DNA of 64,000 nt from Bacillota bacterium (GCA_017534115.1 JAFWDD010000074.1:18746-82745), one strand, 5' to 3'; numbered from the stretch's first letter, positions 1 to 8,179 are shown. Program-made: numbers and translations. The notes: generated by a model not told the origin, from the sequence alone.

Positions 1-1
1 A

Positions 2-715
2 GATAAACTCAGAAATCTGGTACATGCCTGCAACAAGAAATCCGGACTGGATATGCAGCTCATCTGCGGCGATCCCAAGCCCTTTTCCAGCAAATTCAAA
101 ACCCTGGGCAGGTTCTCAAACGTAAATAACTACATCGCAATGATAGGCTATGAAGACGACGAGCTCCGCAAGGAGAAGATCGGCTGGTTTGGCGAATACC
201 TTGTTCTGGAAGCCCTTAAAATGGGTATTTCATCCTGCTGGGTAAGCGGCACATACGCGCCCTCAAAATCCGCCTGCCTTATGTACGATGACGAGGTTAT
301 GGAATGCGTAATAGCTCTGGGCTATCCCGCGGAAGAGGATACAAAGGTAACTACCGCTTTTAATAAAGTTATGTCCGTAAAGAATAAATTCGTGGACTCA
401 TCAAAAGAGCCCGAGGACTTTTATGAAACGGATAAGGACAGACTTCCCAGATGGTTCATAAGAGGCATAGATGCCGTAGCCAAAGCGCCTTCGGCAATGA
501 ACAGACAGCCCGTATACTTCAAATATTTCGATGACAAGCTCACAATAGGCGTAGACGAAGCCTACGAAACGGATTTGATCGACTTGGGCATAGCCAAAAT
601 GCACTTTATGCTGGCAGCGGGAAACGGAAGCTGGGAAAGCGGCAACCACGCGGAATATATAATTGACAGACTGAGACCTGTGGAAAGAGAAGAAGGTCTT
701 TCTGAGGAAGAATAA
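2..715 (+). CDS. Nitroreductase family protein, 5'-truncated by window edge
   Basis: C-terminal 237 residues of an FMN-dependent nitroreductase-fold protein. The reading frame is open from base 2, so the true start lies upstream of the window. The sequence resembles the TM1586-type two-lobed nitroreductases: a first lobe containing GWFGEYLVLEALKMGI and a helix leading to SSCWVSGTY, then a second lobe with PSAMNRQPVYF and DLGIAKMHFMLAA, which are the usual flavin-contacting parts of the fold. The likely role is a cytosolic NAD(P)H-dependent flavin oxidoreductase; the substrate cannot be told. The tail is acidic. A hairpin follows immediately downstream. Family assignment is by recognition of these motifs; the missing N-terminus limits certainty. 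Confidence 0.75.
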   Translation, partial: DKLRNLVHACNKKSGLDMQLICGDPKPFSSKFKTLGRFSNVNNYIAMIGYEDDELRKEKIGWFGEYLVLEALKMGISSCWVSGTYAPSKSACLMYDDEVMECVIALGYPAEEDTKVTTAFNKVMSVKNKFVDSSKEPEDFYETDKDRLPRWFIRGIDAVAKAPSAMNRQPVYFKYFDDKLTIGVDEAYETDLIDLGIAKMHFMLAAGNGSWESGNHAEYIIDRLRPVEREEGLSEEE

Positions 716-716
716 T

Positions 717-752
717 AAAAAAGTCTCCGGAGCTTTTGTTTTCGGGGACTTT
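717..752 (+). terminator. Hairpin terminator after nitroreductase gene
   Basis: Arms AAAGTCTCCG and CGGGGACTTT form a 10-bp stem with one G-U pair. The downstream T tract is weak, but an A run precedes the stem, so the hairpin may also act on the other strand. Confidence 0.55.
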
Positions 753-837
753 ATGTATATTGCAACAAATTCCGGTTTCCGGGAACCATACTTTGCATTT
801 GTAAGTCATATATAAAACACATTAAGGAGGTTTGATT

Positions 838-1833
838 ATGGACGTAAAAGGATTTATATTGTTTTTCATCGCCGTCCCTCTGATTGTGGGCGGATGCTCA
901 AGAACCGAGCCGGGAAATCCCGAAGTGCCGGATTATCCGCAGAGTTATTATGTAAACGGCTCTTTTGACGCTCCGCTGTCCGTTTCGGAAAGAGGCGGTC
1001 TGAAAAGCTTCGAATACTACGGCAGCGGTCTGGCCATTGAGGATATATTCCAGTATAAATTTACAAAAGAAGACGAGGGAGTCCGCTTTGAATACGATTT
1101 CTACATACAGGGCGAGGAAGCGGAAGGCGAGGTAATGCTGGATCCTTCCTATATTGATGAGCTTGTGCGCCTTTCCGATAAATACGATCTTATATTGAAA
1201 TGGGACGGATTTGATGAATCTGCGGAAGGTGTTCTGGACGGCAGCGGATTCAGCCTTTCTATGGGGTTTGAAGACGGCAGCTCCATTAGCGCCCGCGGCG
1301 AAAATGAATTCCCCGACGGATACAGGTATTTCGATGAGGAGTTCAAAGCGATTATAGATAAGATTGCAGAGGAGCAGGGCATATTTGACAAACTTTTCCC
1401 CAAGGTAATCGAGTCCGAAGACCTGAGTTTTATAAGCATTGACTTTAATACACGCGGAGCGGAAAAATTCGAATTTATGCTGAGACCGGATGCTCCGAAT
1501 GAAAATATCGATACCTGCAAGATTCGTTCCCAGGATGACGAAAAGAAGCTTTTCGGCGGAGAGACGGAGAACCATTTCAGCAAAAAGGCAGGATATTCTC
1601 TTGAACCGGTTCAGGCTGTTCTGAAAAAATACGATATAGCCTCATGGAACGGATATGATGGATATGACGAGGGATCCGACATATGGTTCAGCATATTTGC
1701 GGAGTATGAATCCGGAGAGCGCATAACGGCTTCAGGAAGTCTTGCTCCCGAAAACTACGGAGAATTCAAGGACGAAATTATAAATGTATTCGCTGATTTC
1801 TATCAGAAAAACAAAGGCGGTTTCTATCAGTAA
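838..1833 (+). CDS. Hypothetical lipoprotein
   Basis: A 331-residue predicted lipoprotein. The start is ATG at 838, seven bases after AAGGAGG; a TTG two codons upstream is too close to the ribosome site. Residues 1-20 form a hydrophobic signal peptide ending in a lipobox (LIVGGC), so the mature protein would be anchored on the outer face of the membrane through a lipidated Cys. The mature part is strongly acidic and rich in Tyr, Phe and Gly, with two similar halves, each ending in a Trp-Asn/Asp-Gly-(Phe/Tyr)-Asp type motif (KWDGFDES and SWNGYDGYDEGSD). This suggests an internal duplication. I do not recognise a family. The 3' end overlaps the convergent DUF188 gene by 7 bp. Confidence 0.8.
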   Translation: MDVKGFILFFIAVPLIVGGCSRTEPGNPEVPDYPQSYYVNGSFDAPLSVSERGGLKSFEYYGSGLAIEDIFQYKFTKEDEGVRFEYDFYIQGEEAEGEVMLDPSYIDELVRLSDKYDLILKWDGFDESAEGVLDGSGFSLSMGFEDGSSISARGENEFPDGYRYFDEEFKAIIDKIAEEQGIFDKLFPKVIESEDLSFISIDFNTRGAEKFEFMLRPDAPNENIDTCKIRSQDDEKKLFGGETENHFSKKAGYSLEPVQAVLKKYDIASWNGYDGYDEGSDIWFSIFAEYESGERITASGSLAPENYGEFKDEIINVFADFYQKNKGGFYQ

Positions 1834-2285
1834 GAATCCTTTTCGATACTTCTGATATATGTGATAAGCTTTTCGAGATTTCTCCTGAATTTTTCATCCT
1901 GCTCAGGCTTCCTTTTGGCGGGACCTTTGGTCCGGATGCCGGCCTGACGGGCTTTTCTGGAGATATATCTTGAATTGAGCATGGAATCTATGTTTTCGTT
2001 TGTGTAGCGTAATCCATTCTGATTTATGGGGAATGTTTTCTTAACAAGGCACATGGATGCCAGACCGTAATCCTGAGTGATTATTATATCGTTTTCGCAG
2101 GTGCGGTTCAAAATTGAAAAATCAACGCTGTCAAGGCCCTTTTCGCATATTATAACCTGTGCGTAAGGGCTTTTGATTATATGGGCGGTGTCGCAGAAAA
2201 TGATACAGGGTATTTTTTCGCGGAATGCGATTCCTTCCGCAATCTTTGTTACTGGACAGCCGTCCGCGTCAATAAGAATTCTCAT
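1827..2285 (-). CDS. YaiI/YqxD family protein (DUF188)
   Basis: A 152-residue member of the DUF188 (UPF0178) family, whose fold is related to PIN-like nucleases but whose biochemical role is not settled. The start was set at the ATG giving MRILIDADGCPV because a GGAGG lies about eight bases upstream; a longer reading frame exists but lacks a ribosome site. The hallmark motifs are present: the N-terminal DADGCPV, an internal IITQDYGLAS (the second acidic site) and the basic C-terminal segment GPAKRKPEQD. The length fits the family. It converges with the upstream lipoprotein gene, overlapping by 7 bp, so there is no room for a separate terminator between them. Confidence 0.92.
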   Translation of the reverse strand: MRILIDADGCPVTKIAEGIAFREKIPCIIFCDTAHIIKSPYAQVIICEKGLDSVDFSILNRTCENDIIITQDYGLASMCLVKKTFPINQNGLRYTNENIDSMLNSRYISRKARQAGIRTKGPAKRKPEQDEKFRRNLEKLITYIRSIEKDSY

Positions 2286-2429
2286 GATATATACCTCCGG
2301 CATTCTGAAATCTTTATATAAAATTAATATAACTAAAATTCTTTTAATTTTCAATGAAATTTTTCTAACTGCCTTGAAAACCGCGCCGTTTAAATATATA
2401 ATTAAGACGAAAATCAGAGGTGCATAATT

Positions 2430-2945
2430 GTGGAAGAATTCTTAGAGAGACATCCATGGCTCAGACGCGGTATTCCATATTTTATAATCGGAGGAGGAAG
2501 CACCGGAGTCGAGCTTATAATATTCTTCATAGCTAAATATAACGGCTTTGACATATACCAGGCAAATATAATCGGCAAATTATGCGGACTTACCCTGAGC
2601 TTTATATTAAACACGGTTATAAATTTCAAGGTAAAGAGCAATATCGGACTGAGGCTTATTATGTTCTATGCTGTGGGCGCCGGCGGTCTTGCCCTTTCCA
2701 ACCTTATGCTTTACGGCGGCGTAGAGGTGCTTGGAATGCCTTTCGGTCTGGTCAAGTTTATATCTGTGCCTGTTGTAGGTTTCTGCCAGTTTTGGATAAA
2801 TAAAATTGTAACATTCAGAAAAAAGGAAATAGCGGAAAAGCTGCATATGGAAGAGTTTGTTGAGGAAGAAAACCAGCACGAAGAAGAGGTACATCAGGAT
2901 GAAGAAACCCGGTATGAAGAAGAAATGGAATTGTTAAACAAATAA
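2430..2945 (+). CDS. GtrA family membrane protein
   Basis: A 171-residue small membrane protein of the GtrA family (four predicted transmembrane segments), commonly linked to moving or organising polyprenyl-linked sugars for cell-surface polysaccharides. It starts at GTG 2430 behind AGAGGTG. The N-terminal segment LRRGIPYFIIGGGSTGVEL and the conserved Asn-containing block ANIIGKLCGLTLSFILNTVINF are typical of the family; the last membrane segment ends in FWINKIVTF. Unusually, about 40 residues after the last helix are almost entirely acidic and Gln/His-rich and probably cytosolic. No glycosyltransferase partner lies next to it. A good terminator follows. Confidence 0.88.
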   Translation: MEEFLERHPWLRRGIPYFIIGGGSTGVELIIFFIAKYNGFDIYQANIIGKLCGLTLSFILNTVINFKVKSNIGLRLIMFYAVGAGGLALSNLMLYGGVEVLGMPFGLVKFISVPVVGFCQFWINKIVTFRKKEIAEKLHMEEFVEEENQHEEEVHQDEETRYEEEMELLNK

Positions 2946-2956
2946 GGTTATATATT

Positions 2957-2994
2957 TAAGGAGCAGGAGTTAAATCTTTAAGCTCCTTATTTTT
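2957..2994 (+). terminator. Intrinsic terminator after gtrA-family gene
   Basis: TAAGGAGC (2957-2964) pairs with GCTCCTTA (2982-2989), followed by a T-rich tract. Confidence 0.75.
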
Positions 2995-3030
2995 GTTCGG
3001 ATAAAAATATCTGCGGAACTAATATTTTAT

Positions 3031-3059
3031 TTGACAATTATGAAAGCATTTGGTAAACT
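3031..3059 (+). promoter_or_regulatory. SigA-type promoter of the OFA transporter gene
   Basis: TTGACA (3031-3036), 17-bp spacer, TAAACT (3054-3059). Transcription would start near 3066, about 50 bases before the chosen ATG. The same box combination with the same spacing recurs at 4420-4448. Confidence 0.7.
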
Positions 3060-3118
3060 TAGAACATAAAACTGAATCAGTATTCATGTTAATTTTTTTT
3101 ACGAAGGGAGGAAATAAT

Positions 3119-4369
3119 ATGTCTGATTCATCATTAGACAGACAACGCTGGATAGTCGTTATAGGCGGTATTATATGCCAGTTCTGCGCAGGTATGCTTT
3201 ACAGCTGGAGTATTTACGTAAATCCTCTGCTTGATAAGTATCCCGCATGGACGCGTACCAGCGTATCCTTTACATTTTCAATAACTACACTGCTGATTCC
3301 CATTCTTATGATTCCTGCCGGAAAAAGGATGGATAAGGAAGGACCCAGAAAGGTTGCCATGATGGGAGCCTGTTTCCTGACCGCAGGTCTTCTTATAAGC
3401 AGTGTTGCAAAATCAATACCTTTGCTTTACATTGGCTATGGTGTGCTTAACGGTTTCGGTGTAGGACACATTTACGGTGTGCCTATCGCAACATGCGCAA
3501 GATGGTTCCCCGATAAAAAAGGATTCATTTCCGGTATGTCAGTAGCAGGCTTCGGTCTGGGCTCAATTATTTTCAGCCCCTTAGGAAGAAGTCTTATTGA
3601 TAAATTCGGCGATCCTCAGCCCGTATTCAGAGTTCAGGCTCTTATAACCATCATTGGTATGATTATCGGAGCATCTCTTCTTAAACCTGCTCCCGAAGGA
3701 TATAAACCCGCAGGCTGGAATCCTCCGGCGGCTGCGGCAGGCTCAACGGGAAACCATGAGTATACATCCGGCGAGATGATCAAAACAGGTCCTTACTGGA
3801 TACTGCTTATTACATATATGATAGCAAATATTGCCGGACTTACAATTATCGGCCATGCTTCTCCCATAGCTCAGGAAGTAGCAAAACTTACTCCCGCTGA
3901 TGCGGCATTGGTAGTAAGCTTCCTTGCTATCGCAAACCTGGGCGGAAGATTCGCCGGCGGCTTAGGCGCGGACAAGATAGGCGCGAAGAATGTAATTACG
4001 ATCATATTCATAGTAAGCACGATCCTGCTTTTACTGATGAACACATTTACGAACAAAGGCCTTATTACCCTTGGTATATGCGGAATAGGAGCCTGCTTTG
4101 GCGCTACGATGGGAACATATCCGTCGATCATTGCGGATTATTTCGGATTGAAGTATTACAGTACGAACTATGCCTTCCTCCATCTTGGATACGGCTTCGG
4201 CGGCATCATCGGCAATGTTATGGCGGCGGCGTCGATTTCCAAGGCAGCGGCTACACCCGGAATGGGCACATACACATTATGTTTCATAATCATGGGTATC
4301 GCTACAATAATCGGAATCGTAATGTCCCGTACCACAAAGGCGCCTGTGTATAAAGGCACTGAAGCATAA
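3119..4369 (+). CDS. MFS transporter, oxalate/formate antiporter (OFA) family
   Basis: A 416-residue, twelve-segment major facilitator of the OFA type, which exchanges or imports small organic anions such as oxalate, formate or related carboxylates; the actual substrate cannot be read from sequence. The start is ATG 3119 behind GGGAGG; an upstream in-frame GTG lies between the promoter boxes and is rejected. Family marks are the N-terminal block FCAGMLYSWSIYVNPL, the loop between segments 2 and 3 with GKRMDKEGPRKV, the central motif GFGVGHIYGVPIATCARWFP, and NLGGRFAGGLGADKIGAKN at the start of the second half. It is a single gene with its own promoter. Confidence 0.9.
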   Translation: MSDSSLDRQRWIVVIGGIICQFCAGMLYSWSIYVNPLLDKYPAWTRTSVSFTFSITTLLIPILMIPAGKRMDKEGPRKVAMMGACFLTAGLLISSVAKSIPLLYIGYGVLNGFGVGHIYGVPIATCARWFPDKKGFISGMSVAGFGLGSIIFSPLGRSLIDKFGDPQPVFRVQALITIIGMIIGASLLKPAPEGYKPAGWNPPAAAAGSTGNHEYTSGEMIKTGPYWILLITYMIANIAGLTIIGHASPIAQEVAKLTPADAALVVSFLAIANLGGRFAGGLGADKIGAKNVITIIFIVSTILLLLMNTFTNKGLITLGICGIGACFGATMGTYPSIIADYFGLKYYSTNYAFLHLGYGFGGIIGNVMAAASISKAAATPGMGTYTLCFIIMGIATIIGIVMSRTTKAPVYKGTEA

Positions 4370-4419
4370 CCGTTATATAAAAAATCGATTGCAAAAAATG
4401 ACATGAAAAATTTGCATAA

Positions 4420-4448
4420 TTGACATATGTCTGTAACGGTGCTAAACT
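4420..4448 (+). promoter_or_regulatory. Orphan SigA-type promoter
   Basis: TTGACA (4420-4425), 17-bp spacer, TAAACT (4443-4448), pointing into a stretch with no plus-strand gene. A perfect 20-bp palindrome (4460-4479, half-site ATATGAATAT) lies just downstream of the likely start point. Confidence 0.5.
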
Positions 4449-4454
4449 ATGTAC

Positions 4455-4607
4455 ATGGAATATGAATATATATTCATATCTGTAATGTTCTTTCATATTA
4501 ACGCTGATGGATTTTCACATAAAATGCCACATTAATTAGAGGCTTACTAAAAGAAAAAGTAATTAAATTGAAAAAGCGGTATAGCTGATGCTGTACCGCT
4601 TTTTTAC
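4455..4607 (+). ncRNA. Candidate small RNA between orphan promoter and terminator
   Basis: A transcript from the promoter at 4420-4448 would run about 150 bases and end at the hairpin at 4572-4607. The only short frame is about 28 codons from an ATG near 4450, without a ribosome site and at or upstream of the predicted RNA 5' end. A small RNA or a degraded promoter copy are both possible; inference only. Confidence 0.3.
4572..4607. terminator. Bidirectional intrinsic terminator
   Basis: AAAAAGCGGTATAGC pairs with GCTGTACCGCTTTTTT around a TGAT loop. There is an A run before and a T run after, so it can end transcripts from either side; the convergent flavin reductase gene ends 9 bp away. Confidence 0.85.
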
Positions 4608-4615
4608 GTCAGATT

Positions 4616-5200
4616 TTACCACTTTTCCGCCAGATCTTCCGCTTCGGCGAATGCCTTTTGCAAAAGCTTCTCGGTATCGAATGTTATTATATCCAGAGCT
4701 TCACCTTTTATGGAATCAAACTGCGGGATTCCGTAAAGATTGCATAATCCTCTGAAATAATCTGCTCCGAAGGCGAACTCGCCCATAAATCCGCCGGAAG
4801 TTGTTATATAAAGCATTTTCCGGGCTTTGCAGAGTCCGGCAAGGCCCCTTTCCGTGTATTTGTAAGCGATTGTGTTTACGGAAACGTGCTCAATATATAT
4901 TTTCAGTGCGGAAGGAAATGAGTAATCCCAGTAAGGCGCTCCGATTATGATCTTATCCGCATTCGCGAACTGATGCGCCAGGTCAAACATTTCTCCGTCA
5001 ACCTTTCCTTCTTCCGTCAGCCGGATCCGCTCCTGGGCTTTTTCGGCATCAAAGGGCTTTAAATCCGTGTGGGTTATGTCAACCTCTTCGAAAATATCCT
5101 CCGGGTGCAGAGATTTGTATTTTTTCATGAATTTATCGCATATTCTGAGAGTACGGGACTCTTTCCCGCGCATACAGGCGTTTATAAAAAGTATCTTCAT
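4616..5200 (-). CDS. FMN-dependent NADH-azoreductase/flavodoxin-fold NAD(P)H reductase
   Basis: A 194-residue flavodoxin-like oxidoreductase of the AcpD / NAD(P)H quinone reductase family, expected to reduce quinones, azo compounds or flavin using NAD(P)H. The start is the ATG of MKILFINACMRG, preceded by GGGAGG; a longer frame lacks a ribosome site. The first beta strand and phosphate loop (NACMRGKESRT), the APYWDYSFPSALKIYIEHV block that covers the flavin, and the TTSGG glycine-rich segment are all visible and in family order. It is cytosolic, probably a dimer. It stands alone, with its own ribosome site and a terminator immediately downstream. Confidence 0.85.
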   Translation of the reverse strand: MKILFINACMRGKESRTLRICDKFMKKYKSLHPEDIFEEVDITHTDLKPFDAEKAQERIRLTEEGKVDGEMFDLAHQFANADKIIIGAPYWDYSFPSALKIYIEHVSVNTIAYKYTERGLAGLCKARKMLYITTSGGFMGEFAFGADYFRGLCNLYGIPQFDSIKGEALDIITFDTEKLLQKAFAEAEDLAEKW

Positions 5201-5312
5201 TTCAAGTACCTCCCGATTATTTTGAATATATTTTAGCATATCCGGTATTAAAAATATATAAATACAGATATTATTTTGATAAAAAAAGACCGGCTTCAGC
5301 CATGGGAATTTG

Positions 5313-5341
5313 TTGAAAAAGAGGATATTCTATGTTATATT
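5313..5341 (+). promoter_or_regulatory. Promoter of the ArsC/Spx-like gene
   Basis: TTGAAA (5313-5318), 17-bp spacer, TATATT (5336-5341). Confidence 0.5.
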
Positions 5342-5363
5342 TAACGTATAAGAGGTGATAAAT

Positions 5364-5717
5364 ATGTTGTTTTTATGCTACGCTAGATGCGGAACCTGCA
5401 GAAAAGCGGAAAAATGGCTTTCGGATAACAATATAAAGTTCGACAAAAGGCCCATAGACGCAGAAAAACCTACAGAAAAAGAACTTTCCGGCTGGATTAA
5501 GAAAAGCGGTCTGGATATAAAGAAATTTTTCAATACGAGCGGAAAGCTTTACAAAGATATGAACCTTAAGGACAAACTCAAGGATATGTCCGACGATGAA
5601 AAAATAAAGCTTCTGGCTTCCGACGGGCTTCTGGTAAAGAGACCTATCCTCGTAACGGACAAAAAGGAGGTACTGGTAGGCTTCAAGGAAGCTGAATGGG
5701 AAGAAAAACTCAAATAA
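5364..5717 (+). CDS. ArsC/Spx-family thioredoxin-fold protein
   Basis: A 117-residue protein of the ArsC/Spx/YffB family. The start is ATG 5364; AGAGGTG lies just upstream, and an earlier in-frame GTG is part of that ribosome site. The redox motif RCGTCRKAEKWL is a CxxC at residues 9-12, as in Spx-like regulators, whereas YffB-type proteins often have CxxS. The DLKKFFNTSGKLYK-like region, the KRPILV cis-proline motif and the C-terminal GF-x-E-x-W segment (VGFKEAEWEE) are all family marks. It could be a reductase or an RNA polymerase-binding regulator; the sequence alone does not decide. It has a single-gene promoter. Confidence 0.85.
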   Translation: MLFLCYARCGTCRKAEKWLSDNNIKFDKRPIDAEKPTEKELSGWIKKSGLDIKKFFNTSGKLYKDMNLKDKLKDMSDDEKIKLLASDGLLVKRPILVTDKKEVLVGFKEAEWEEKLK

Positions 5718-5811
5718 GAAATCAGGATTTCCGAAAAGCTGACACATATTTTGTTTAAATAAAAAGATATACAGAAAAATAAACTGTTTTTAGGGAAGAA
5801 GGGATTTAATT

Positions 5812-7029
5812 ATGTTAAAAGGGAATGCTATTATTGCCCAGTCAGGCGGACCTACCGCTGTTTTTAACAATACAATTTCAGGCGCTATTAAAAGATTTAT
5901 GGAGAAAATGCCTGACAGCAAGCTGTATGCCGGACTTTACGGCATAGAAGGAATTTTAAAGGAAAACATCGTGGACCTTTCTTATCAGTCAAGATTTTTC
6001 CTTGAGAATCTGAGATATTCTCCCGGCGCAGGACTTCTCTCCTGCAGATATAAAGTTCAGCCCGAGGATCACAAAAAACTTATAGATATATGCAAAAAAT
6101 ACAATATAAGATACTTTTTCTATAACGGCGGAAACGACTCTATGGACACAGCCTATAATACATATCTTGCCGCAAAGGAAATGGGCTACGAAATGAGAAT
6201 TATCGGTCTGCCTAAAACTATCGATAACGACCTTGTTATTACAGACCACTGTCCCGGATACGGTTCAGCGGCTAAATTCCTTGCTACAACAGTAATGGAA
6301 ACAGGCTACGACCTTATCAGCGTATCCACAAAGAATAAGGTTACCATAGTTGAGGCCATGGGCAGAGACGCAGGCTGGGTAACAGGCGCTGCCGCTCTTG
6401 CGAAAAGAGACCCCGACGACGCTCCTCATCTGGTATATCTCCCCGAGGTTCCTTTCTCTCTGGATAATTTCATAGAGGATGTAGACAGGGTATACAGCGA
6501 AAGAGGCTGTGTATTCATAGTTGTATCGGAAGGCGTAAACGACGGTATGGGTCATTATGTTGCAGACGGCGGAACAAAGGACTCTTTCGGACACGTTCAG
6601 CTTGCGGGAGCAGGCGAGACTCTCAAGAGAGTTATAGAGCAGAGACTGGGTCTTAAAGTAAGATGCAATACACCTGGAACAGCTCAGAGATCATCCCTTC
6701 ACTTTGCGTCAAAGGTAGACGCGGACGAAGCTTATATGGTAGGCGAAAAAGGCGTGGATTTCGCTCTCGAAGGCGAATCCGGAATTATGGTTACTCTTGA
6801 CAGAATAAGCAACGACCCTTATATCTGTGAAGTGGGAAAAGCGGATCTTTCCAAGGTTGCCAACAGAGTTAAAGGCGTTCCCGTTGAATGGATTACACCT
6901 GACAGAAACTTCGTTACAAAGGAATTTCTTGATTATGTAAGACCTCTTATTATGGGTGAGGCTCCCATTAATATGAAGGACGGACTTCCTCTCTACGTTA
7001 AAATCGACAGATATAAAGGACTTGTATAA
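5812..7029 (+). CDS. 6-phosphofructokinase, probable PPi-dependent type
   Basis: A 405-residue glycolytic phosphofructokinase that phosphorylates fructose 6-phosphate. The start is ATG 5812 behind GAAGGGA. The N-terminal AQSGGPTAVFNNT, the NGGNDSMDT motif (Asn/Asp in place of the Gly of the ATP-type GGDGS), PKTIDNDL with the catalytic Asp, AMGRDAGW and the PEVPF segment fit the roughly 400-residue diphosphate-dependent clade, so pyrophosphate rather than ATP is the likely phosphoryl donor (inference from family). A second, ATP-type enzyme is encoded at 40710-41693. A lipoprotein gene follows after 45 bp and may be co-transcribed. Confidence 0.88.
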   Translation: MLKGNAIIAQSGGPTAVFNNTISGAIKRFMEKMPDSKLYAGLYGIEGILKENIVDLSYQSRFFLENLRYSPGAGLLSCRYKVQPEDHKKLIDICKKYNIRYFFYNGGNDSMDTAYNTYLAAKEMGYEMRIIGLPKTIDNDLVITDHCPGYGSAAKFLATTVMETGYDLISVSTKNKVTIVEAMGRDAGWVTGAAALAKRDPDDAPHLVYLPEVPFSLDNFIEDVDRVYSERGCVFIVVSEGVNDGMGHYVADGGTKDSFGHVQLAGAGETLKRVIEQRLGLKVRCNTPGTAQRSSLHFASKVDADEAYMVGEKGVDFALEGESGIMVTLDRISNDPYICEVGKADLSKVANRVKGVPVEWITPDRNFVTKEFLDYVRPLIMGEAPINMKDGLPLYVKIDRYKGLV

Positions 7030-7074
7030 TAAGACATTAAAGATAAGGCATAAAGGCTTAAAAGGAGTGATAGA

Positions 7075-7728
7075 GTGAAGAAGATACTTGCTGTAATAAT
7101 TGCGTCATTGACAGTATTTTCTCTCAGCGCCTGCGGATTCGGGAGCAGAACTGACACATCATCCGTGGAGACGGAGATTTCTCAGCCTGTTGTGGAAGAC
7201 GACAGGACACTGGAAGAGATAGCAGGCCCAAAAACCCGGAAATTCTTACATGATTACAGCGAGGAAGACGGGTATACGATGACCTGTACGGTAAACGCTT
7301 CCGGATCGGAGCTCAACCTTTTGAGCGTTATTAAAGGCGACAAATCCTATGTAAATATTGACAGGGAAGAAGGCGGATATTCCGTGCTGGTAAACGGCGA
7401 GGATGTGTATATGATTATGCACTCGTCCAAACTGGCATACAAAATGGATCCCGATTCCGTCAAATACGGAAGCTACATCCAGGAGGCCAACAGTATGCTC
7501 TACGGAAGCACATATTCCGAAGGGACCATAACCATTGACGGAGTGACCTATGACAGCGAAAACTACGAAGGACCTTACGGAAATGTAAAATACTGCTTCC
7601 TGAACGATGTGTTCAGCTATATAGTGGTTGACGCGGAATCCGAGTACGTGGCCATAAAAATAACCAGCCTTTCCAACGATGTGGACGAAAGCCTTTTCGA
7701 AGTGCCTGAGGACTATAAAATAAGATAA
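7075..7728 (+). CDS. Hypothetical lipoprotein
   Basis: A 217-residue predicted lipoprotein, GTG start behind AAAAGGAG. The signal peptide (residues 1-19) ends at the lipobox LSAC, with Cys20 as the modified residue. A short Ser/Thr/Glu-rich linker follows, then a beta-rich domain of about 150 residues with alternating short strands (YTMTCTVNASGSELN, KSYVNIDREEGGYSVLVNGE, DVYMIMHSSKLAY). This pattern recalls the outer-membrane-lipoprotein-like beta folds of LolA/DUF-type lipoproteins, but I do not assign a family. It is 45 bp downstream of the PPi-phosphofructokinase gene; the shared strand and short gap suggest a common transcript, without an obvious functional link. Confidence 0.8.
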   Translation: MKKILAVIIASLTVFSLSACGFGSRTDTSSVETEISQPVVEDDRTLEEIAGPKTRKFLHDYSEEDGYTMTCTVNASGSELNLLSVIKGDKSYVNIDREEGGYSVLVNGEDVYMIMHSSKLAYKMDPDSVKYGSYIQEANSMLYGSTYSEGTITIDGVTYDSENYEGPYGNVKYCFLNDVFSYIVVDAESEYVAIKITSLSNDVDESLFEVPEDYKIR

Positions 7729-7751
7729 AAACTGAATTAAACGAACATAAC

Positions 7752-7789
7752 AGAGCGGATTTTAGGATATGGTATCCGCTCTTTTTTTT
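7752..7789 (+). terminator. Intrinsic terminator
   Basis: AGAGCGGAT (7752-7760) pairs with ATCCGCTCT (7774-7782), followed by eight T. Confidence 0.85.
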
Positions 7790-7796
7790 CTCTCCG

Positions 7797-7853
7797 AGGG
7801 CTCGGGGCGCTGCCCCAAGACCCCGCAAGGAACTTCGTCCCTTGACCCTGTGT
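7797..7853 (-). repeat. GC-rich dispersed intergenic repeat, copy A (inverted)
   Basis: Read on the minus strand it begins with CACAGGGTCAAGGGACGAAG and continues with a self-complementary GGGGCAGCGCCCC part. The core GGGTCAAGGG recurs near 8065, 26670 and 26870. Confidence 0.65.
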
Positions 7854-8060
7854 TTTGCAAATCAAGATATTTTTTACAAGGTTCACAATTTTTGCCATTC
7901 GGATATTAGTCGAAATATGCTGACCGCAATAGCTCGCCGAGCCAAATTCAGTTTCATGGAATAAGGTTTTTGGCTTTTCCAAAAGCCGAATTCAGCATTC
8001 AGCTCTCAAAAACAACCATTTATATTAGTCGATAATTTGTATTTTTGCGCGTGCAGGACT
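7854..8060. other. Gene-free spacer between two inverted repeat copies
   Basis: No gene with a ribosome site is seen here. It carries ATTAGTCG twice (7904 and 8023), the second followed by ATAA as in the 26.6-kb repeat region, and short hairpins such as GGCTTTTCCAAAAGCC. It looks like decayed or expandable repeat material rather than coding DNA. Confidence 0.5.
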
Positions 8061-8122
8061 TGCACGGGGTCAAGGGGCGAAGTCCCTGGCGGATTCTTAA
8101 GGCAGAGCCCATGAGCCCTTGG
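8061..8122 (+). repeat. GC-rich dispersed intergenic repeat, copy B
   Basis: Starts TGCACGGGGTCAAGGGGCGA and contains GGCAGAGCCCATGAGCCC, matching copies A and D in order. Together with copy A it forms a long-range inverted pair. Confidence 0.65.
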
Positions 8123-8179
8123 AAAGCAATATTTAAGGTAATTTATATATGAATATTAAGGAAATTTTAATAAAGAACT

